Shown: positions 17,828 through 27,734, counted from the stretch's first letter. The stretch is 64,000 bases of DNA from Calothrix sp. PCC 7507 (GCF_000316575.1 NC_019682.1:5454001-5518000); one strand, 5' to 3'. Notes: generated by a model from the sequence alone, not told the origin. Numbers and translations are program-made.

Positions 17828-17994
17828 AAAACATCTTGGTTGGGGACTTACTCAACATTTATCAGTTATCAGTTGCCAGAGTCCCCCAGGTAATGATTAC
17901 TGTTCGCTGATTTAATTCTAGCTTGGGTGGGGATTGTTCAAGGTTACAGAGTCATCAATTCTCTTATCCCCTACCATTCCCCAATCCCCAGTTC

Positions 17995-19494
17995 TTACAC
18001 CACTACCTTTTCTAATATCAACTTAGAACGCTTAACCTGTTCTGGAATGGGAACAGGGTAATCTCCAGTAAAACAGGCGGAACAAAAATTATTGGTGTCT
18101 TCTTGGGTTGCTTCTAGCATTCCTTCCCAACTGAGATAGGCGAGGGTGTCTACTTCGAGTTGTTTGGCGATTTCTGCCACTGACTTAGTAGCTGCAATTA
18201 ACTGATCTTGGCTATCGGTATCGATGCCATAGAAACAAGGGTGTGTAACTGGGGGCGAGGAAATTCGCATATGTACTTCCACAGCACCCGCGTCACGTAG
18301 GGCTTTAACCAGTTTCCGGCTGGTGGTGCCTCTGACGATGGAGTCATCGACGATAATCACTCGTTTACCTCGCAGTACATCTTTGAGGGGATTGAGTTTC
18401 ATGCGGATGCCTGATTCACGCATGGTTTGGGTTGGCTGAATGAAGGTGCGGCCAACGTAGCGATTTTTAATCAGCCCTTCAGCATAGGGAACGCCAGAAG
18501 TTTGCGAAAATCCAATGGCGGCGGGTATGCCGGAATCAGGAACACCAAAGACCATATCAGCATCAACGGTTGATTCTACTGCTAGTCGCCGTCCTAATCG
18601 CATCCGATAACTGTATAGACTTTCTTCGTGCATGATGCTGTCAGGGCGGGCAAAGTAAATCATCTCAAAGATACACAGCTTCTTTTGGGGCTGTTGACTC
18701 CACTGGCGGGAAGTCAAACCTGCTTCGGTGATCCAAACTAACTCTCCTGGTTCTACATCACGCAGATAATCAGCACCAATGATGTCTAAACCGCAAGTTT
18801 CTGAAGCTAAGACGTAACGGTCTGGATTATCTGCTAAAGTGCCAATTACTAAGGGGCGTATCCCATTGGGGTCACGCACACCCATGATGCCGACAGGAGT
18901 GCCAATTACTAAACTAAAGGCACCTTGGCAGCGGTGAAACGCCTGGATACAAGCATCTAGCCAATCCGCACCAGCGTTGACTTCTTGGGCGATCGCAAAG
19001 GCGATCATTTCTGAGTCTGTTGTCGTGATGAGGTTACACTTGCTCTCAAGTAACTCTGCTCGCAACTGCACAGTGTTGACTAAATTGCCATTGTGTGCAA
19101 GAGCTACCGAACCTAAGCGGGTTTCCACAATAGCTGGCTGGGCATTAACTCTGCGACTGGAACCTGTGGTGGAATAACGAGTGTGGCCGATGGCTAGGCT
19201 ACCGGGCAACGTATTCAAGATAGTTTCATTAAAAACTTGAGACACCAAACCCATGTCTTTGTGTGAGTGGACTTGCTTACCCTCAAAAGTGGCAATTCCC
19301 GCTGATTCTTGACCCCGGTGCTGTAGGGCATACAATCCAAAGTAAGTCAGTTTAGCAACGTCTTCTCCTGGTGCGTAGATGCCAAAAACACCGCAAGCTT
19401 CTTCTGGCTTGTCGGGACGATTCTCATGACTATTTATTAAGTTGTGAGTCTGTTCGGAATGGTCATCCGAAGTGACGGGATTGATGGGAATCAT
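17995..19494 (-). CDS. purF: Amidophosphoribosyltransferase
   Basis: First committed enzyme of purine synthesis, making phosphoribosylamine from PRPP and glutamine. The 499-aa protein has a 33-residue propeptide before the N-terminal nucleophile Cys34 (CGVFGIY), as in Bacillus-type enzymes. The PRPP motif VIIVDDSIVRGTTS is in the C-terminal half, and cysteines CIFEMIYFARPDS and NFCSACFTGDYP match the 4Fe-4S class. It lies 150 nt downstream of purL on the same strand, so purL-purF probably form one unit. Confidence 0.96.
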   Translation of the reverse strand: MIPINPVTSDDHSEQTHNLINSHENRPDKPEEACGVFGIYAPGEDVAKLTYFGLYALQHRGQESAGIATFEGKQVHSHKDMGLVSQVFNETILNTLPGSLAIGHTRYSTTGSSRRVNAQPAIVETRLGSVALAHNGNLVNTVQLRAELLESKCNLITTTDSEMIAFAIAQEVNAGADWLDACIQAFHRCQGAFSLVIGTPVGIMGVRDPNGIRPLVIGTLADNPDRYVLASETCGLDIIGADYLRDVEPGELVWITEAGLTSRQWSQQPQKKLCIFEMIYFARPDSIMHEESLYSYRMRLGRRLAVESTVDADMVFGVPDSGIPAAIGFSQTSGVPYAEGLIKNRYVGRTFIQPTQTMRESGIRMKLNPLKDVLRGKRVIIVDDSIVRGTTSRKLVKALRDAGAVEVHMRISSPPVTHPCFYGIDTDSQDQLIAATKSVAEIAKQLEVDTLAYLSWEGMLEATQEDTNNFCSACFTGDYPVPIPEQVKRSKLILEKVVV

Positions 19495-19644
19495 GCTAGC
19501 TTTGCTCCTGGTGGGGGTCTCAAGTCACTGGCATTAAGCGAGTGGATAATCACAGATTTCTTAATAAAACTTTAACCATCCATTAAAACAGTACCTTAAT
19601 TAAGGGTGAAGGATGAAATATCAATGATGAAATTTCCGCCTTTT

Positions 19645-22600
19645 TTAGGTAGTGGCATGGATTGCTAGCCGTTTAGCGATCGCTTGGGAATAGCGATCGC
19701 TTACATCTTTGATGCTAACCTTGATTAACGTTTGGTTATTAGAGGTTAAAACCCCCAAACCCTGTTCATAATTAGCAACCGTGCCAATTTTTTGCCATTC
19801 TTTCCCTAGATTTTCTGTTAAGTAAGATTCCCAAATTTCTTGTTGTGCTGGTGCGACAGAAACCAAAATTCGTCCACCGCCTTCACCAAACAGCACTTCA
19901 TCAAGGCGCGGTGGCTGATTTTCTGGTATTTCTAATGTAATTTCCGCACCAAAGTTGCCAGCGATCGCACATTCTGCCAAAGCAACTGCTAAACCACCCT
20001 CAGCGCAATCATGGGCTGATCGTACCCAACCAGTGCGAATTCCCTCACGGCAAACTTTTTGTACGCGACGTTCCCAATCAAAATCTACCCGTGGGGGAAT
20101 GCCTGCCACAGTGCCGTGAATCGTGGCTAAATACTCAGATGCTCCCAAAGTAATGTTAGATCCAGGTAAGCCCAAAAGATAAATCACATCACCCACTGCT
20201 TGCCAAGCTTGACCACAAATTTTGTTTAAATCGGGAATCAATCCCACCATGCCCACAACAGGGGTAGGGTAGATTGGTTGCGGATTGCCTTGAGAATCGA
20301 GGGTTTCATTGTAAAGAGAGACATTCCCACCAGTCACAGGTGTTGCTAACTCTCGACAACCTTCAGCCAAACCACGACAAGCTTCTGCTAATTGCCAATA
20401 ACCAATCGGTTTTTCTGGACTACCAAAATTTAAATTATCTGTCACCGCCAGAGGTTCAGCACCCACACAACTAAGATTGCGTGCCGCCTCTGCCACGACA
20501 GCCTTCGCACCCTCATAGGGATCAAGGTAAACATAGCGAGGATTGCAATCAACAGTAGCCGCAACTGCCGATTTTAGATTTTGGATTTTGGATTTTGGAT
20601 TGGGGACTTGTTCTATTGGTCGTAAGCGCACTACCGCCGCATCTGCGCCCCCTGGGAGGATGACGGTGTTGTTTTGTACTTGATGGTCATATTGACGATA
20701 TACCCAATTTTTTGAGGCGATCGTGGGCGTGTCAAGCAACGTTAACAAAATATCATTCCAACTTTGCAGACTTCCTTGGATTTCAATACCAGCAGTTGTT
20801 GCCGGAGGTAAAGCATCAGATGACCACTCCCAAGCTTTGCGTGCATATTCTGGAGGTTCTGTCAATAACTCACGATGATACAGTGGCGTATTTTCTGCCA
20901 AAGCATCAGCGGGAATTTCTGCAGCTACTCCACCTTGGAAAAGAATTCGGACTATTGGGTCAGCAATCACCATACCCGCAACCACAGCTTGCAATCCCCA
21001 ACGATGGAAAATATCAATTAACTCCTGTTCTCGTCCCTTGTGGGCAACAAACAGCATTCTTTCTTGCGATTCCGACAGCAGATATTCATAGGGAACCATC
21101 CCCAATTCCCGCACGGGAATTTTATCTAAATCTAATTCAATTCCAACACCACCCTTAGCAGCCATCTCGGAAGTGGAACAAGTGATCCCCGCCGCCCCCA
21201 TATCTTGTGCAGCGACAACAGCACCTGTTTTAAATGCCTCTAAACAAGCTTCAATTAACGACTTTTCTAAAAATGGGTCGCCTACTTGCACAGCAGGACG
21301 GTTATCTATAGACTGATCACTCAATTCTGCACTTGCAAAACTCGCCCCTCCCATCCCATCGCGCCCGGTAGTAGAACCGACATACAGCACCGGGTTTCCT
21401 AAGCCTGATGCCCCAGATTTGACGATTTCTGAGGTTTCCATCAATCCCAATGCCATGACATTCACCAGGGGATTACCAGCATAAGCAGGATCAAAGTAAA
21501 CTTCGCCGCCAACTGTGGGAACTCCAACACAGTTGTGTGTGACAATGCCGGATGTAGTGACGAAAAGATGTGTGTTGTCTACTTCCACATCGTAAACATC
21601 ACATTCATCAACGGTATTGGTTTCTATACTCTTAATTTGGACAACTACTACTGCATCGGAAAAGTTACGGAAACGAGGGAAAGAATACTTTGTACCTTCA
21701 TAGCGTGCCAAAGCAGTAGCTAATTGTGCCGTTCTTTCTGTAGCAAAGACATTTGCTAAGGCGGTGAGTCCCGCAAAGTTGCTAACTTCTAGCTGCCATA
21801 ATGGTAGTCGCTGATGGTGACGACCTTCTATTTGTCCTGTAGATGGCGATCGCTGATAAATATATGGTATCGCCCCCTGATTTTGAATCAGCATCAAAGT
21901 TTGCTCAAATAGCTTGTGGCTTGTTGTCGCAAATGATATTTTGGCATGATTGCCATGCGTTTTTGTGGTTAGGGAACCATCACCTCGTAATAAACCTTTC
22001 AAGACTTCCCGTTGTAAGCTACTTGGCCATGTAAAAACAAATGCTGGACAAGCTTTATTGCTTGCTCTATTACCACACTGCCAAACATTTTTCAAGAGAT
22101 GCCCAAATAGCCATGAAGTAGCATAAACAGCGATCGTTGCAGTCCGTGTTTCCACACATGGGCGTAATCCCAAATGTTTTAAAGCACTCACAACGTCATT
22201 GACATATTCGCTTTCATGGTGGGCGAAGGTGAAGATAATTTTATAAGTATTACCATTTTGAGAAGTGCATCCTTCAGAAAGGTAATAGCCGAGTAAGCGG
22301 GCAAACTCTGCATCTGGCTGGATAACAGCCCGCATATAGTTAGCTTTGCCGCGACGAAACAGGCAGATTTCCTGACGGGATACTTTAAGTAAGGGTTCTA
22401 AGCTGAGAAAATGTGCTAAAGGCAGTTTCCCATATGTGAGATATTGATGACGCTTGCTGACAGAAGGTTCGAGTAACTGCAAAGCTGTGCGGATCAGTGC
22501 TGTTGCTTGCCAAGTCTCTGGAAGTTTTACAAATACATCCCTACCAGTCGCATCGTCAGGATTCAATGTGGCGATTAAATCCAGTGGAGGAATTGTTTCT

Positions 22601-23451
22601 GCACTGGCGATTTCTGGTAATGATGTCAGTATGGGGATTTCATCACCTACTTGTAAAGATTGGGCAGTACAGGTGTCCCAGCTACCTTTTGACCGCATCA
22701 AAATTGGATGATCTGGTGTAACGGTGAGGGTGCGTCCTAGGGCTGTGCGTATAGTTACTAAGGTTTGAGTGCGTCTTTTAAACACACGCCGCACACGCTG
22801 CCAACAACTAGTATGGGTGTCAGGATCTAAGGAAAGAGTTTCAGGGGCGATCGCATCATCTAATTCCAGAGTAGTCTGATCTGAACTCAACCGCGATTCC
22901 ACAAAGTTACCAATAGTGTCAAAATGCACACCAGCTTGATCTCTCCAGATAAATGTTTCATTACCTACCAGACAATTACCATAATGTGAAATCCCTGCAA
23001 CTACGCCTTGGAACAGCCGTTGAGTTTTAGCATCTTCTAGAGAACCGAAGCGCAGAGAATTTAATAAAGCAATGGGACGCGCACCCATTGTAAAAATATC
23101 TCTGAGAATACCGCCTACTCCTGTTGCTGCACCTTGGAATGGTTCCACTGCTGAGGGGTGGTTATGGGACTCTATCTTAAATGCTAGTTCCAGTCCATCG
23201 CCTAAGTCCACAACACCAGCATTTTCACCAGGGCCAACCAAAATGCGAGATCCCGTCGTGGGAAACTGTTTGAGTAAAGGGCGGGAATTTTTATAACAGC
23301 AATGCTCTGACCACATCACCCCAAACATACCCAGTTCAGCTTTGTTGGGATGTCGCCCTAGGCGGCGGACAATTTCTGCATATTCTTCTGGCTTGAGGCC
23401 TTCGGCGGCAATTTCTTGTGGAGAAAAGGGAGCAGGAGATGTGGCAGTCAT
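19645..23451 (-). CDS. purL: Phosphoribosylformylglycinamidine synthase PurL, intein-containing
   Basis: FGAM synthase large subunit of the small-PurL type, which works with PurQ and PurS. The 1268-residue precursor contains a 481-aa intein (C160-N640). Removing it joins AGISHYGN to [11 protein letters not shown] and leaves 787 aa, normal for cyanobacterial PurL. N-extein motifs include [15 protein letters not shown] and [21 protein letters not shown] (ATP/metal site); the C-extein carries [11 protein letters not shown] and [15 protein letters not shown]. The C-extein also holds a repeat-derived insert [12 protein letters not shown] near 20571-20607. Without splicing the ATP site would be broken, so splicing is presumably required for purine synthesis. 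It precedes purF. Confidence 0.95.
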   Translation of the reverse strand: MTATSPAPFSPQEIAAEGLKPEEYAEIVRRLGRHPNKAELGMFGVMWSEHCCYKNSRPLLKQFPTTGSRILVGPGENAGVVDLGDGLELAFKIESHNHPSAVEPFQGAATGVGGILRDIFTMGARPIALLNSLRFGSLEDAKTQRLFQGVVAGISHYGNCLVGNETFIWRDQAGVHFDTIGNFVESRLSSDQTTLELDDAIAPETLSLDPDTHTSCWQRVRRVFKRRTQTLVTIRTALGRTLTVTPDHPILMRSKGSWDTCTAQSLQVGDEIPILTSLPEIASAETIPPLDLIATLNPDDATGRDVFVKLPETWQATALIRTALQLLEPSVSKRHQYLTYGKLPLAHFLSLEPLLKVSRQEICLFRRGKANYMRAVIQPDAEFARLLGYYLSEGCTSQNGNTYKIIFTFAHHESEYVNDVVSALKHLGLRPCVETRTATIAVYATSWLFGHLLKNVWQCGNRASNKACPAFVFTWPSSLQREVLKGLLRGDGSLTTKTHGNHAKISFATTSHKLFEQTLMLIQNQGAIPYIYQRSPSTGQIEGRHHQRLPLWQLEVSNFAGLTALANVFATERTAQLATALARYEGTKYSFPRFRNFSDAVVVVQIKSIETNTVDECDVYDVEVDNTHLFVTTSGIVTHNCVGVPTVGGEVYFDPAYAGNPLVNVMALGLMETSEIVKSGASGLGNPVLYVGSTTGRDGMGGASFASAELSDQSIDNRPAVQVGDPFLEKSLIEACLEAFKTGAVVAAQDMGAAGITCSTSEMAAKGGVGIELDLDKIPVRELGMVPYEYLLSESQERMLFVAHKGREQELIDIFHRWGLQAVVAGMVIADPIVRILFQGGVAAEIPADALAENTPLYHRELLTEPPEYARKAWEWSSDALPPATTAGIEIQGSLQSWNDILLTLLDTPTIASKNWVYRQYDHQVQNNTVILPGGADAAVVRLRPIEQVPNPKSKIQNLKSAVAATVDCNPRYVYLDPYEGAKAVVAEAARNLSCVGAEPLAVTDNLNFGSPEKPIGYWQLAEACRGLAEGCRELATPVTGGNVSLYNETLDSQGNPQPIYPTPVVGMVGLIPDLNKICGQAWQAVGDVIYLLGLPGSNITLGASEYLATIHGTVAGIPPRVDFDWERRVQKVCREGIRTGWVRSAHDCAEGGLAVALAECAIAGNFGAEITLEIPENQPPRLDEVLFGEGGGRILVSVAPAQQEIWESYLTENLGKEWQKIGTVANYEQGLGVLTSNNQTLIKVSIKDVSDRYSQAIAKRLAIHATT
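20571..20607. repeat. attttgg-type short tandem repeat inside purL
   Basis: About four copies of gattttg/gattttgg run in frame through the C-extein coding region, giving [12 protein letters not shown]. The same repeat class normally sits between genes in these genomes. Confidence 0.75.
21532..22974 (-). mobile_element. PurL intein with LAGLIDADG homing endonuclease
   Basis: 481-residue intein, residues 160-640 of the precursor. Block A is CLVGNETFI with Cys1. Block B is TVTPDHPIL (TxxH). Block F is [13 protein letters not shown] and block G is SGIVTHN, followed by Cys+1 of the C-extein, which is the standard class 1 set. Between them are two dodecapeptides, LLGYYLSEG (386-394) and LKGLLRGDG (484-492), each keeping its acidic residue (Glu393, Asp491), so a DOD-type homing endonuclease may still be active. 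The insertion point GN/CVGVPT is a conserved part of PurL, typical of intein sites. Confidence 0.95.
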
Positions 23452-23561
23452 GGAAATAATGCACCAAGGGGACAGAGGATTATTCTATCGATTTACTGGC
23501 GCTATGGGTGCAACTAACACTTCTGTTACAGTAAAAGTATCTTCAAGCCCGCTACTTGATC

Positions 23562-23759
23562 ATGAACATCATTACCATCAGAATTCTTGATGAGGATTGA
23601 TTGAAGTTGCAAGAAATAGCCACTCGCTTAGGTGTATCAGTAGAAGAACTAGTACTAATCGGTGTTGAAGAATTGCTAAATTAGCCAGAACCATTTTTTA
23701 AAGATGCCATAGACTATATACTCAGTAAAAATGCTGAATTTTACAAGCGGCTGGCATAG
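23562..23759 (+). pseudogene. Degraded antitoxin-like gene with two in-frame stops
   Basis: Reading from ATG 23562 gives MNIITIRILDED, a TGA at 23598, then LKLQEIATRLGVSVEELV...EELLN, a TAG at 23682, then PEPFFKDAIDYILSKNAEFY and KRLA before the true stop at 23757. The three pieces line up in a single frame as a 65-aa small antitoxin of a type common in Nostocales. Both stops can arise from single C-to-T changes (CGA to TGA, CAG to TAG). The sequence after it, GTG CGC TAT..., may be the start of the lost toxin gene but stops within 11 codons. Confidence 0.7.
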
Positions 23760-24030
23760 TGCGCTATCCTGTTCTTCCAGCTTTTGTCTGATGATATGAT
23801 TTTGATAGAAAGTTTTAAATTTGTATTTTAAGTAACATTCTTTGGAATTCTGACATAGCCCATTCTACCGAAAACGAGAAATTGCCGGAATAAATACAGC
23901 TTACCTGTGATTATCAAGTGATGAACATCACTAGTTCCCATGATTATGATCGTCACATTAAAATTGGCAAATTGGCATAATTACTTACAACTGAACTCTA
24001 GCCGAGTCATTAATAGGGAACACACTAATT

Positions 24031-24065
24031 GCCGACAGCCTTTGCAAAAGACTGTCGGCTTTTTG
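24031..24065 (+). terminator. Strong rho-independent terminator
   Basis: GCCGACAG (24031-24038) pairs with CTGTCGGC (24052-24059) and TTTTT follows. It lies on the plus strand 270 nt after the antitoxin pseudogene and faces away from purL and apcD, so it terminates an unannotated plus-strand transcript, perhaps an RNA. Confidence 0.8.
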
Positions 24066-24288
24066 TATCTTGGTCAGTTGTTCTTAGCAAATGACTGATG
24101 ACTGATGACTGTTGATTAACCATAAAATTTCCCCACAGGTGGTTGATAACTTGACACAGAATATGCCACAGCCACTACCAAGTGTGGGGAGAGTATGATC
24201 AAATTGGAAATGTTATCGATGTCGAGTGCTAATATTCGGCACTCTAGTAGAGCAAAAGTCCACTACTCGAAATAGCATACATTTTGTA

Positions 24289-24774
24289 TCAAGACATGGC
24301 TTGAATGATGTAATCAAAGTAGGGTGCTGTTTCGGCAGCATCTTCAGTACTCAATAAATCAAGGGAGGCTTTTTTCAGGGAATTGATAGCTTCTACCATT
24401 CCTGGGACGGGAACACCCAGTGAGTTATACATTTCGCGGACGCCAATCAAACCAATTTTTTCAATTGGCTCTTTGTCACCAGCAAGTACACCATACGTGA
24501 TCAGGCGTAAGTACCAGCCGAAGTCCCGGATACATAGTGAACGCTGACGTTCTCCGTAGGCATTACCGCCAGGAGAAATAAAGTCAGGGCGTTTCTGCCA
24601 AAGTTGCTTGGTTGCTTCCTGAACAATCTTTTTTTCATTTTCCGCTAGGGTGGCAGCAATCCGAGTCCTTTGGATACCGGTTTGCAAAAAGTTTTGGATA
24701 CTTTTGAGTTCGCCACTGCTGGGATAACGCAGTTCGTCGTCGGCTTTGAAAATAACTTGGCTAATTACAGTCAT
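24289..24774 (-). CDS. apcD: Allophycocyanin alpha-B subunit (terminal emitter)
   Basis: Phycobilisome core chromoprotein that passes energy towards photosystem I and II. The 161-aa product begins [20 protein letters not shown] and has the bilin site region [18 protein letters not shown], whose Cys binds phycocyanobilin, followed by the conserved [15 protein letters not shown]. The ending [10 protein letters not shown] is typical. The sequence fits ApcD better than ApcA (for example SLCIRDFGW in place of ATCLRDLDY). ATG 24774 is chosen over the upstream in-frame ATG 24786. As usual for apcD, it is not next to other phycobilisome genes. Confidence 0.92.
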   Translation of the reverse strand: MTVISQVIFKADDELRYPSSGELKSIQNFLQTGIQRTRIAATLAENEKKIVQEATKQLWQKRPDFISPGGNAYGERQRSLCIRDFGWYLRLITYGVLAGDKEPIEKIGLIGVREMYNSLGVPVPGMVEAINSLKKASLDLLSTEDAAETAPYFDYIIQAMS

Positions 24775-24870
24775 GATGTATTGCAATCAAGCGAAATATT
24801 AATTGCTAGTTTAGCGAGTCTGAGGTACAGAAGTGAAGGAAAAAGTTATTTTGGGGAATGGAGCATGGGG

Positions 24871-24979
24871 AACTTGTACTGAGCGAAGTCGAAGTATGGG
24901 GAATTCGGAATGGACAAGAGGCAATCTTGTAAAAAATTATTACCTATTGCCTATGCTTCGGCTCCGCTCAGTACAAGTT
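24871..24979. repeat. Small element with 27-bp inverted ends (MITE-like)
   Basis: Positions 24871-24897 and the complement of 24953-24979 match at 24 of 27 bases (AACTTGTACTGAGCG...). The ends carry the TGAGCGNAGTCGAA core. It sits just upstream of rlmD. Confidence 0.7.
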
Positions 24980-25010
24980 GCCTATTGCCTATTCCCTTTT
25001 TTAATAAATA

Positions 25011-26378
25011 ATGACTAAAATACTTTGGCAGCAAGGCGAATTAATTGAAGTGACGATCGCTGATTTGAGTGATACGGGCGATGGTGTGGGGCGCTATGAC
25101 GATCGCGTAGTTTTTATCCCAGATACAGTCCCAGGCGATCGCGCAATTGTCCGCTTGCTACATGTTAAGCCTAAATACGCCCACGGTCAGCTGCAGCAGC
25201 TATTGACACCATCTCCTCATCGTCTGCGTCCAAGTTGCATTGTGGCTGATAAGTGTGGTGGCTGTCAGTGGCAGCATATTGATTATGAGTTTCAACTGGC
25301 AGCCAAGCGCAATCAAGTTATCCAAGCTTTGGAACGCATTGGTGGTTTTATGCAGCCACCAGTAGATCCAGTTTTAGTAGCTGCTTCGTCTTTGGGATAT
25401 CGCAACAAATCTACATATCCTCTGGGCAAATCAGCAACTGGACAAGTACAAGCTGGTTATTACCAAAAAGCTAGCCACCAATTAGTTAACTTGAATCAAT
25501 GCCCAGTGCAAGACTCAAGATTAAATCCCATCCTTGCCCAAGTGAAGCAGGATATCCAACAACAGGGTTGGCCAATTTATGACGAAAATCGTCACCAAGG
25601 GCAAATCCGCCATCTCAGCTTGCGGATTGGACGACGTACTGGGGAAATGTTATTGACTTTGGTGGTGAAAGACTGGAATTTACCGAGAATTGCTCACCAA
25701 GCACAGGAGTGGTTAAAATCTTATCCTGGTCTGATGGGAGTTTCATTAAATCGTAACAGCGATCGCACAAATGCTATCTTCGGCAACGAAACCCGTTGTA
25801 TTGCTGGAGTTCCCTACCTGCAGGAAAAATTCGCTGGTTTGGAATTTCAAATCCGCCCGGAGACGTTTTTTCAAGTTTATACTGAAGCAGCAGAGGCACT
25901 ATTGGCGGTCATTCAGTCAGAACTGAATCTCCAAGGACATGAAGTGTTAGTTGATGCTTACTGTGGCATTGGGACTTTAACTTTGCCTCTAGCCCAACAA
26001 GCACGACAGGTTACGGGTTTGGAAGTCCAAGCAGCAGCGGTGTCACAAGCGATTTTAAACGCCCAGCACAATGGAATTCATAATATTACATTTCAAGTGG
26101 GGGCAGTAGAGAAAGTCCTTCCGAATTTGGGCATTATACCAGAAGTGGTGTTACTTGACCCGCCACGCAAAGGATGCGATCGCGCTGTTATAGAAACATT
26201 ACGGCAACTGAAACCATCTCGGATTGTCTACGTCAGTTGTAAAGTAGCCACTCTTGCTCGTGACCTCAAACTACTTTGTCAAGAGGGGCTATACACTCTC
26301 ACACGAGTACAACCTGCTGATTTTTTCCCCCAAACCGCTCATGTGGAAGCTGCCGCTTTTCTTGTGCTATCACATTGA
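25011..26378 (+). CDS. rlmD: 23S rRNA (uracil-5-)-methyltransferase RlmD
   Basis: SAM-dependent enzyme that makes m5U in 23S rRNA (U1939 in E. coli numbering). The 455-aa protein has an N-terminal TRAM RNA-binding domain (about 5-65), a 4Fe-4S cluster set with Cys76, Cys82, Cys85 and Cys164 (KCGGCQWQH, NQCPVQ), and the methyltransferase domain with DAYCGIGTLTLPLA for SAM, LDPPRKGCDRAV and the nucleophilic Cys in VYVSCKVATL. The exact uridine modified cannot be told from sequence, since RlmC, RlmD and RlmCD are related. Confidence 0.92.
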   Translation: MTKILWQQGELIEVTIADLSDTGDGVGRYDDRVVFIPDTVPGDRAIVRLLHVKPKYAHGQLQQLLTPSPHRLRPSCIVADKCGGCQWQHIDYEFQLAAKRNQVIQALERIGGFMQPPVDPVLVAASSLGYRNKSTYPLGKSATGQVQAGYYQKASHQLVNLNQCPVQDSRLNPILAQVKQDIQQQGWPIYDENRHQGQIRHLSLRIGRRTGEMLLTLVVKDWNLPRIAHQAQEWLKSYPGLMGVSLNRNSDRTNAIFGNETRCIAGVPYLQEKFAGLEFQIRPETFFQVYTEAAEALLAVIQSELNLQGHEVLVDAYCGIGTLTLPLAQQARQVTGLEVQAAAVSQAILNAQHNGIHNITFQVGAVEKVLPNLGIIPEVVLLDPPRKGCDRAVIETLRQLKPSRIVYVSCKVATLARDLKLLCQEGLYTLTRVQPADFFPQTAHVEAAAFLVLSH

Positions 26379-26804
26379 TGAAGAGGGTGCAAAGTTCTTT
26401 CAAAAAACTCAAATCAGAAATTTGTAGTCTAGTGCATAGTAAAAATGCTAAAATCGAATTAACCTAAAAATAAGATTGATTTTGTTTAAAAAATTTGATG
26501 TTGCATAGGCTCTAAAGAGTTATGAATAAGATTGTTTAGGTTACAAATCGACAAATACACAAGAGTATGATAATACTCCTTAAAGTTTTTAGCACCTCTT
26601 AATTCGGTGCCTGCATTAGCAGGTTTTTCCTAGTTGTATTTGTAAACTATCCAACCTCATAAACCGAGCCAATGCTCCCTAGCATTTTCAAAATTTAGTT
26701 TTAAAGACGCAAGTTTGAAGGCAGCATGACCACCTCAATTTTTATCAGGGTGCCTGTGACAGCAAACTGATGTCTAGCTAACTGAAAGCTATGGGGTTTC
26801 TCTT
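26379..26804. other. Intergenic region before the anti-sigma-type ATPase gene
   Basis: 426 AT-rich bases. It holds a run of three hairpins ending in a T-run (26563-26628), a candidate small RNA or attenuator. Otherwise nothing is recognised. Confidence 0.4.
26563..26628 (+). ncRNA. Candidate small RNA or leader with three hairpins
   Basis: Consecutive stems GAGTAT/ATACTC (26563-26578), GCACC/GGTGC (26592-26610) and CCTGC/GCAGG (26610-26623), the last followed by TTTTT. Either an independent sRNA or a terminator/attenuator between rlmD and the ATPase gene. It does not match the conserved ACUCCUCACAC of Yfr1. Confidence 0.35.
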
Positions 26805-27260
26805 GTGATTACCATTTCGCTCCGTCCAGTTGGACGATATTGGGGCACTATTAGTTTTGCCTCAACCCTCTATCTTTGTCCAATCTTAGATTTGCTATTG
26901 GCAGAGATTCCAGTAAAATTACAAGCGGAACTGCGACTAGGACTTCAAGAAGCCTTAGTCAACGCAGCTAAACATGGCAATAATCTTGATCCTGGCAAAA
27001 CTGTTGTAGTCCGTTTTTCGTTAATAGATAATCAGTATTGGTGGGTGATATCAGATCAGGGTGGAGGCTTTAGTCCTGCATCAGAACCTGATCTAGATAT
27101 CGAGCCAACAGACTATCTACCACCAGATGAGTCAGAAAGCGGTCGAGGTATGTGCCTGCTCCATCAAATTTTTGATCAGGTACAGTGGAACCGCAAAGGC
27201 ACAGAATTAAGACTTTGTAAACAACTAGAAACTCGTTCCCGCTTATCTCTGCGACGTTAA
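26805..27260 (+). CDS. Anti-sigma-factor-type ATP-binding protein (RsbW-like)
   Basis: 151-aa HATPase_c domain protein of the RsbW/SpoIIAB serine-kinase type. The N-box is GLQEALVNAAKHGNN (residues 47-60; Glu49, Asn53), the G1 box is ISDQGGGFSP and the G2 region is SESGRGMCLLHQIFD. Such proteins bind and phosphorylate anti-sigma antagonists or act in partner-switching; no antagonist or phosphatase gene is adjacent. It starts with GTG 26805. The hairpin cluster just upstream may set its expression. Confidence 0.85.
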   Translation: MITISLRPVGRYWGTISFASTLYLCPILDLLLAEIPVKLQAELRLGLQEALVNAAKHGNNLDPGKTVVVRFSLIDNQYWWVISDQGGGFSPASEPDLDIEPTDYLPPDESESGRGMCLLHQIFDQVQWNRKGTELRLCKQLETRSRLSLRR

Positions 27261-27336
27261 ATCAGTGAACAGTTAACAGTTATCACGGCCATTGTGTTGT
27301 TGACTTTTCACTGATAACTGTTAAAACTTATCTCCC

Positions 27337-27618
27337 TTACTTCTTCTCGCCGTGACTAGGACAAGGAGGAGCAGAAATTGAGCGATCTAACCAACTAGCC
27401 GCTTGTTGTAATCTGGCGATCGCTTCTTGCGGTTGCTCCTTGATAAGAAATAAAAGAGCGGCGGCGGCTTGCTCACTGGCGCGAGAATTGCGGTTAGACT
27501 TGAGGCGATGCCAATCATTAGGAGAAATACTCAGTCTCTCCATCAGAGCTTGAGCTAGCTCTAGATTGCTAAATTCGTTTAATTGACTGGATTTAGGCAG
27601 CTGGGTTGATTGAGACAT
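27337..27618 (-). CDS. Small conserved cyanobacterial protein, 93 aa
   Basis: Helical soluble protein with no recognisable motif. The core SNLELAQALMERLSISPNDWH and AIARLQQAASWLDRSI look conserved, and it may belong to a cyanobacterial DUF family whose number I am not sure of. The start is ATG 27618 (MSQSTQL), with another ATG three codons upstream. Its 5' end abuts a long gtcaaga STRR array. It is convergent with the anti-sigma-type gene. Confidence 0.65.
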   Translation of the reverse strand: MSQSTQLPKSSQLNEFSNLELAQALMERLSISPNDWHRLKSNRNSRASEQAAAALLFLIKEQPQEAIARLQQAASWLDRSISAPPCPSHGEKK

Positions 27619-27627
27619 AATGGTCAA

Positions 27628-27680
27628 GAGTCAGGAGTCAAGAGTCAAGAGTCAAGAATCAAGAGTCAAGAGTCTATTGA
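27628..27680. repeat. gtcaaga heptanucleotide repeat array
   Basis: About seven tandem copies of gtcaaga with few changes, followed by diverged ttgactg units up to about 27715. It sits between two divergent genes. Confidence 0.9.
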
Positions 27681-27734
27681 CCGTTGACTGTTGAGAGTTG
27701 ACCATTGACTAATACTCAATCTTACTACTTGTAC

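Larger units (their letters stand above)
23452..24288. other. Region between purL and apcD
   Basis: 837 bases. It contains the antitoxin pseudogene (23562-23759) and a strong plus-strand terminator (24031-24065). The stretch 24070-24288 has STRR-like heptads (gactgat) and no gene. Confidence 0.5.

Noticed and set aside
26563-26628. Possible Yfr1 RNA
   Set aside because: The conserved single-stranded ACUCCUCACAC motif is missing, so only a generic sRNA candidate is reported.
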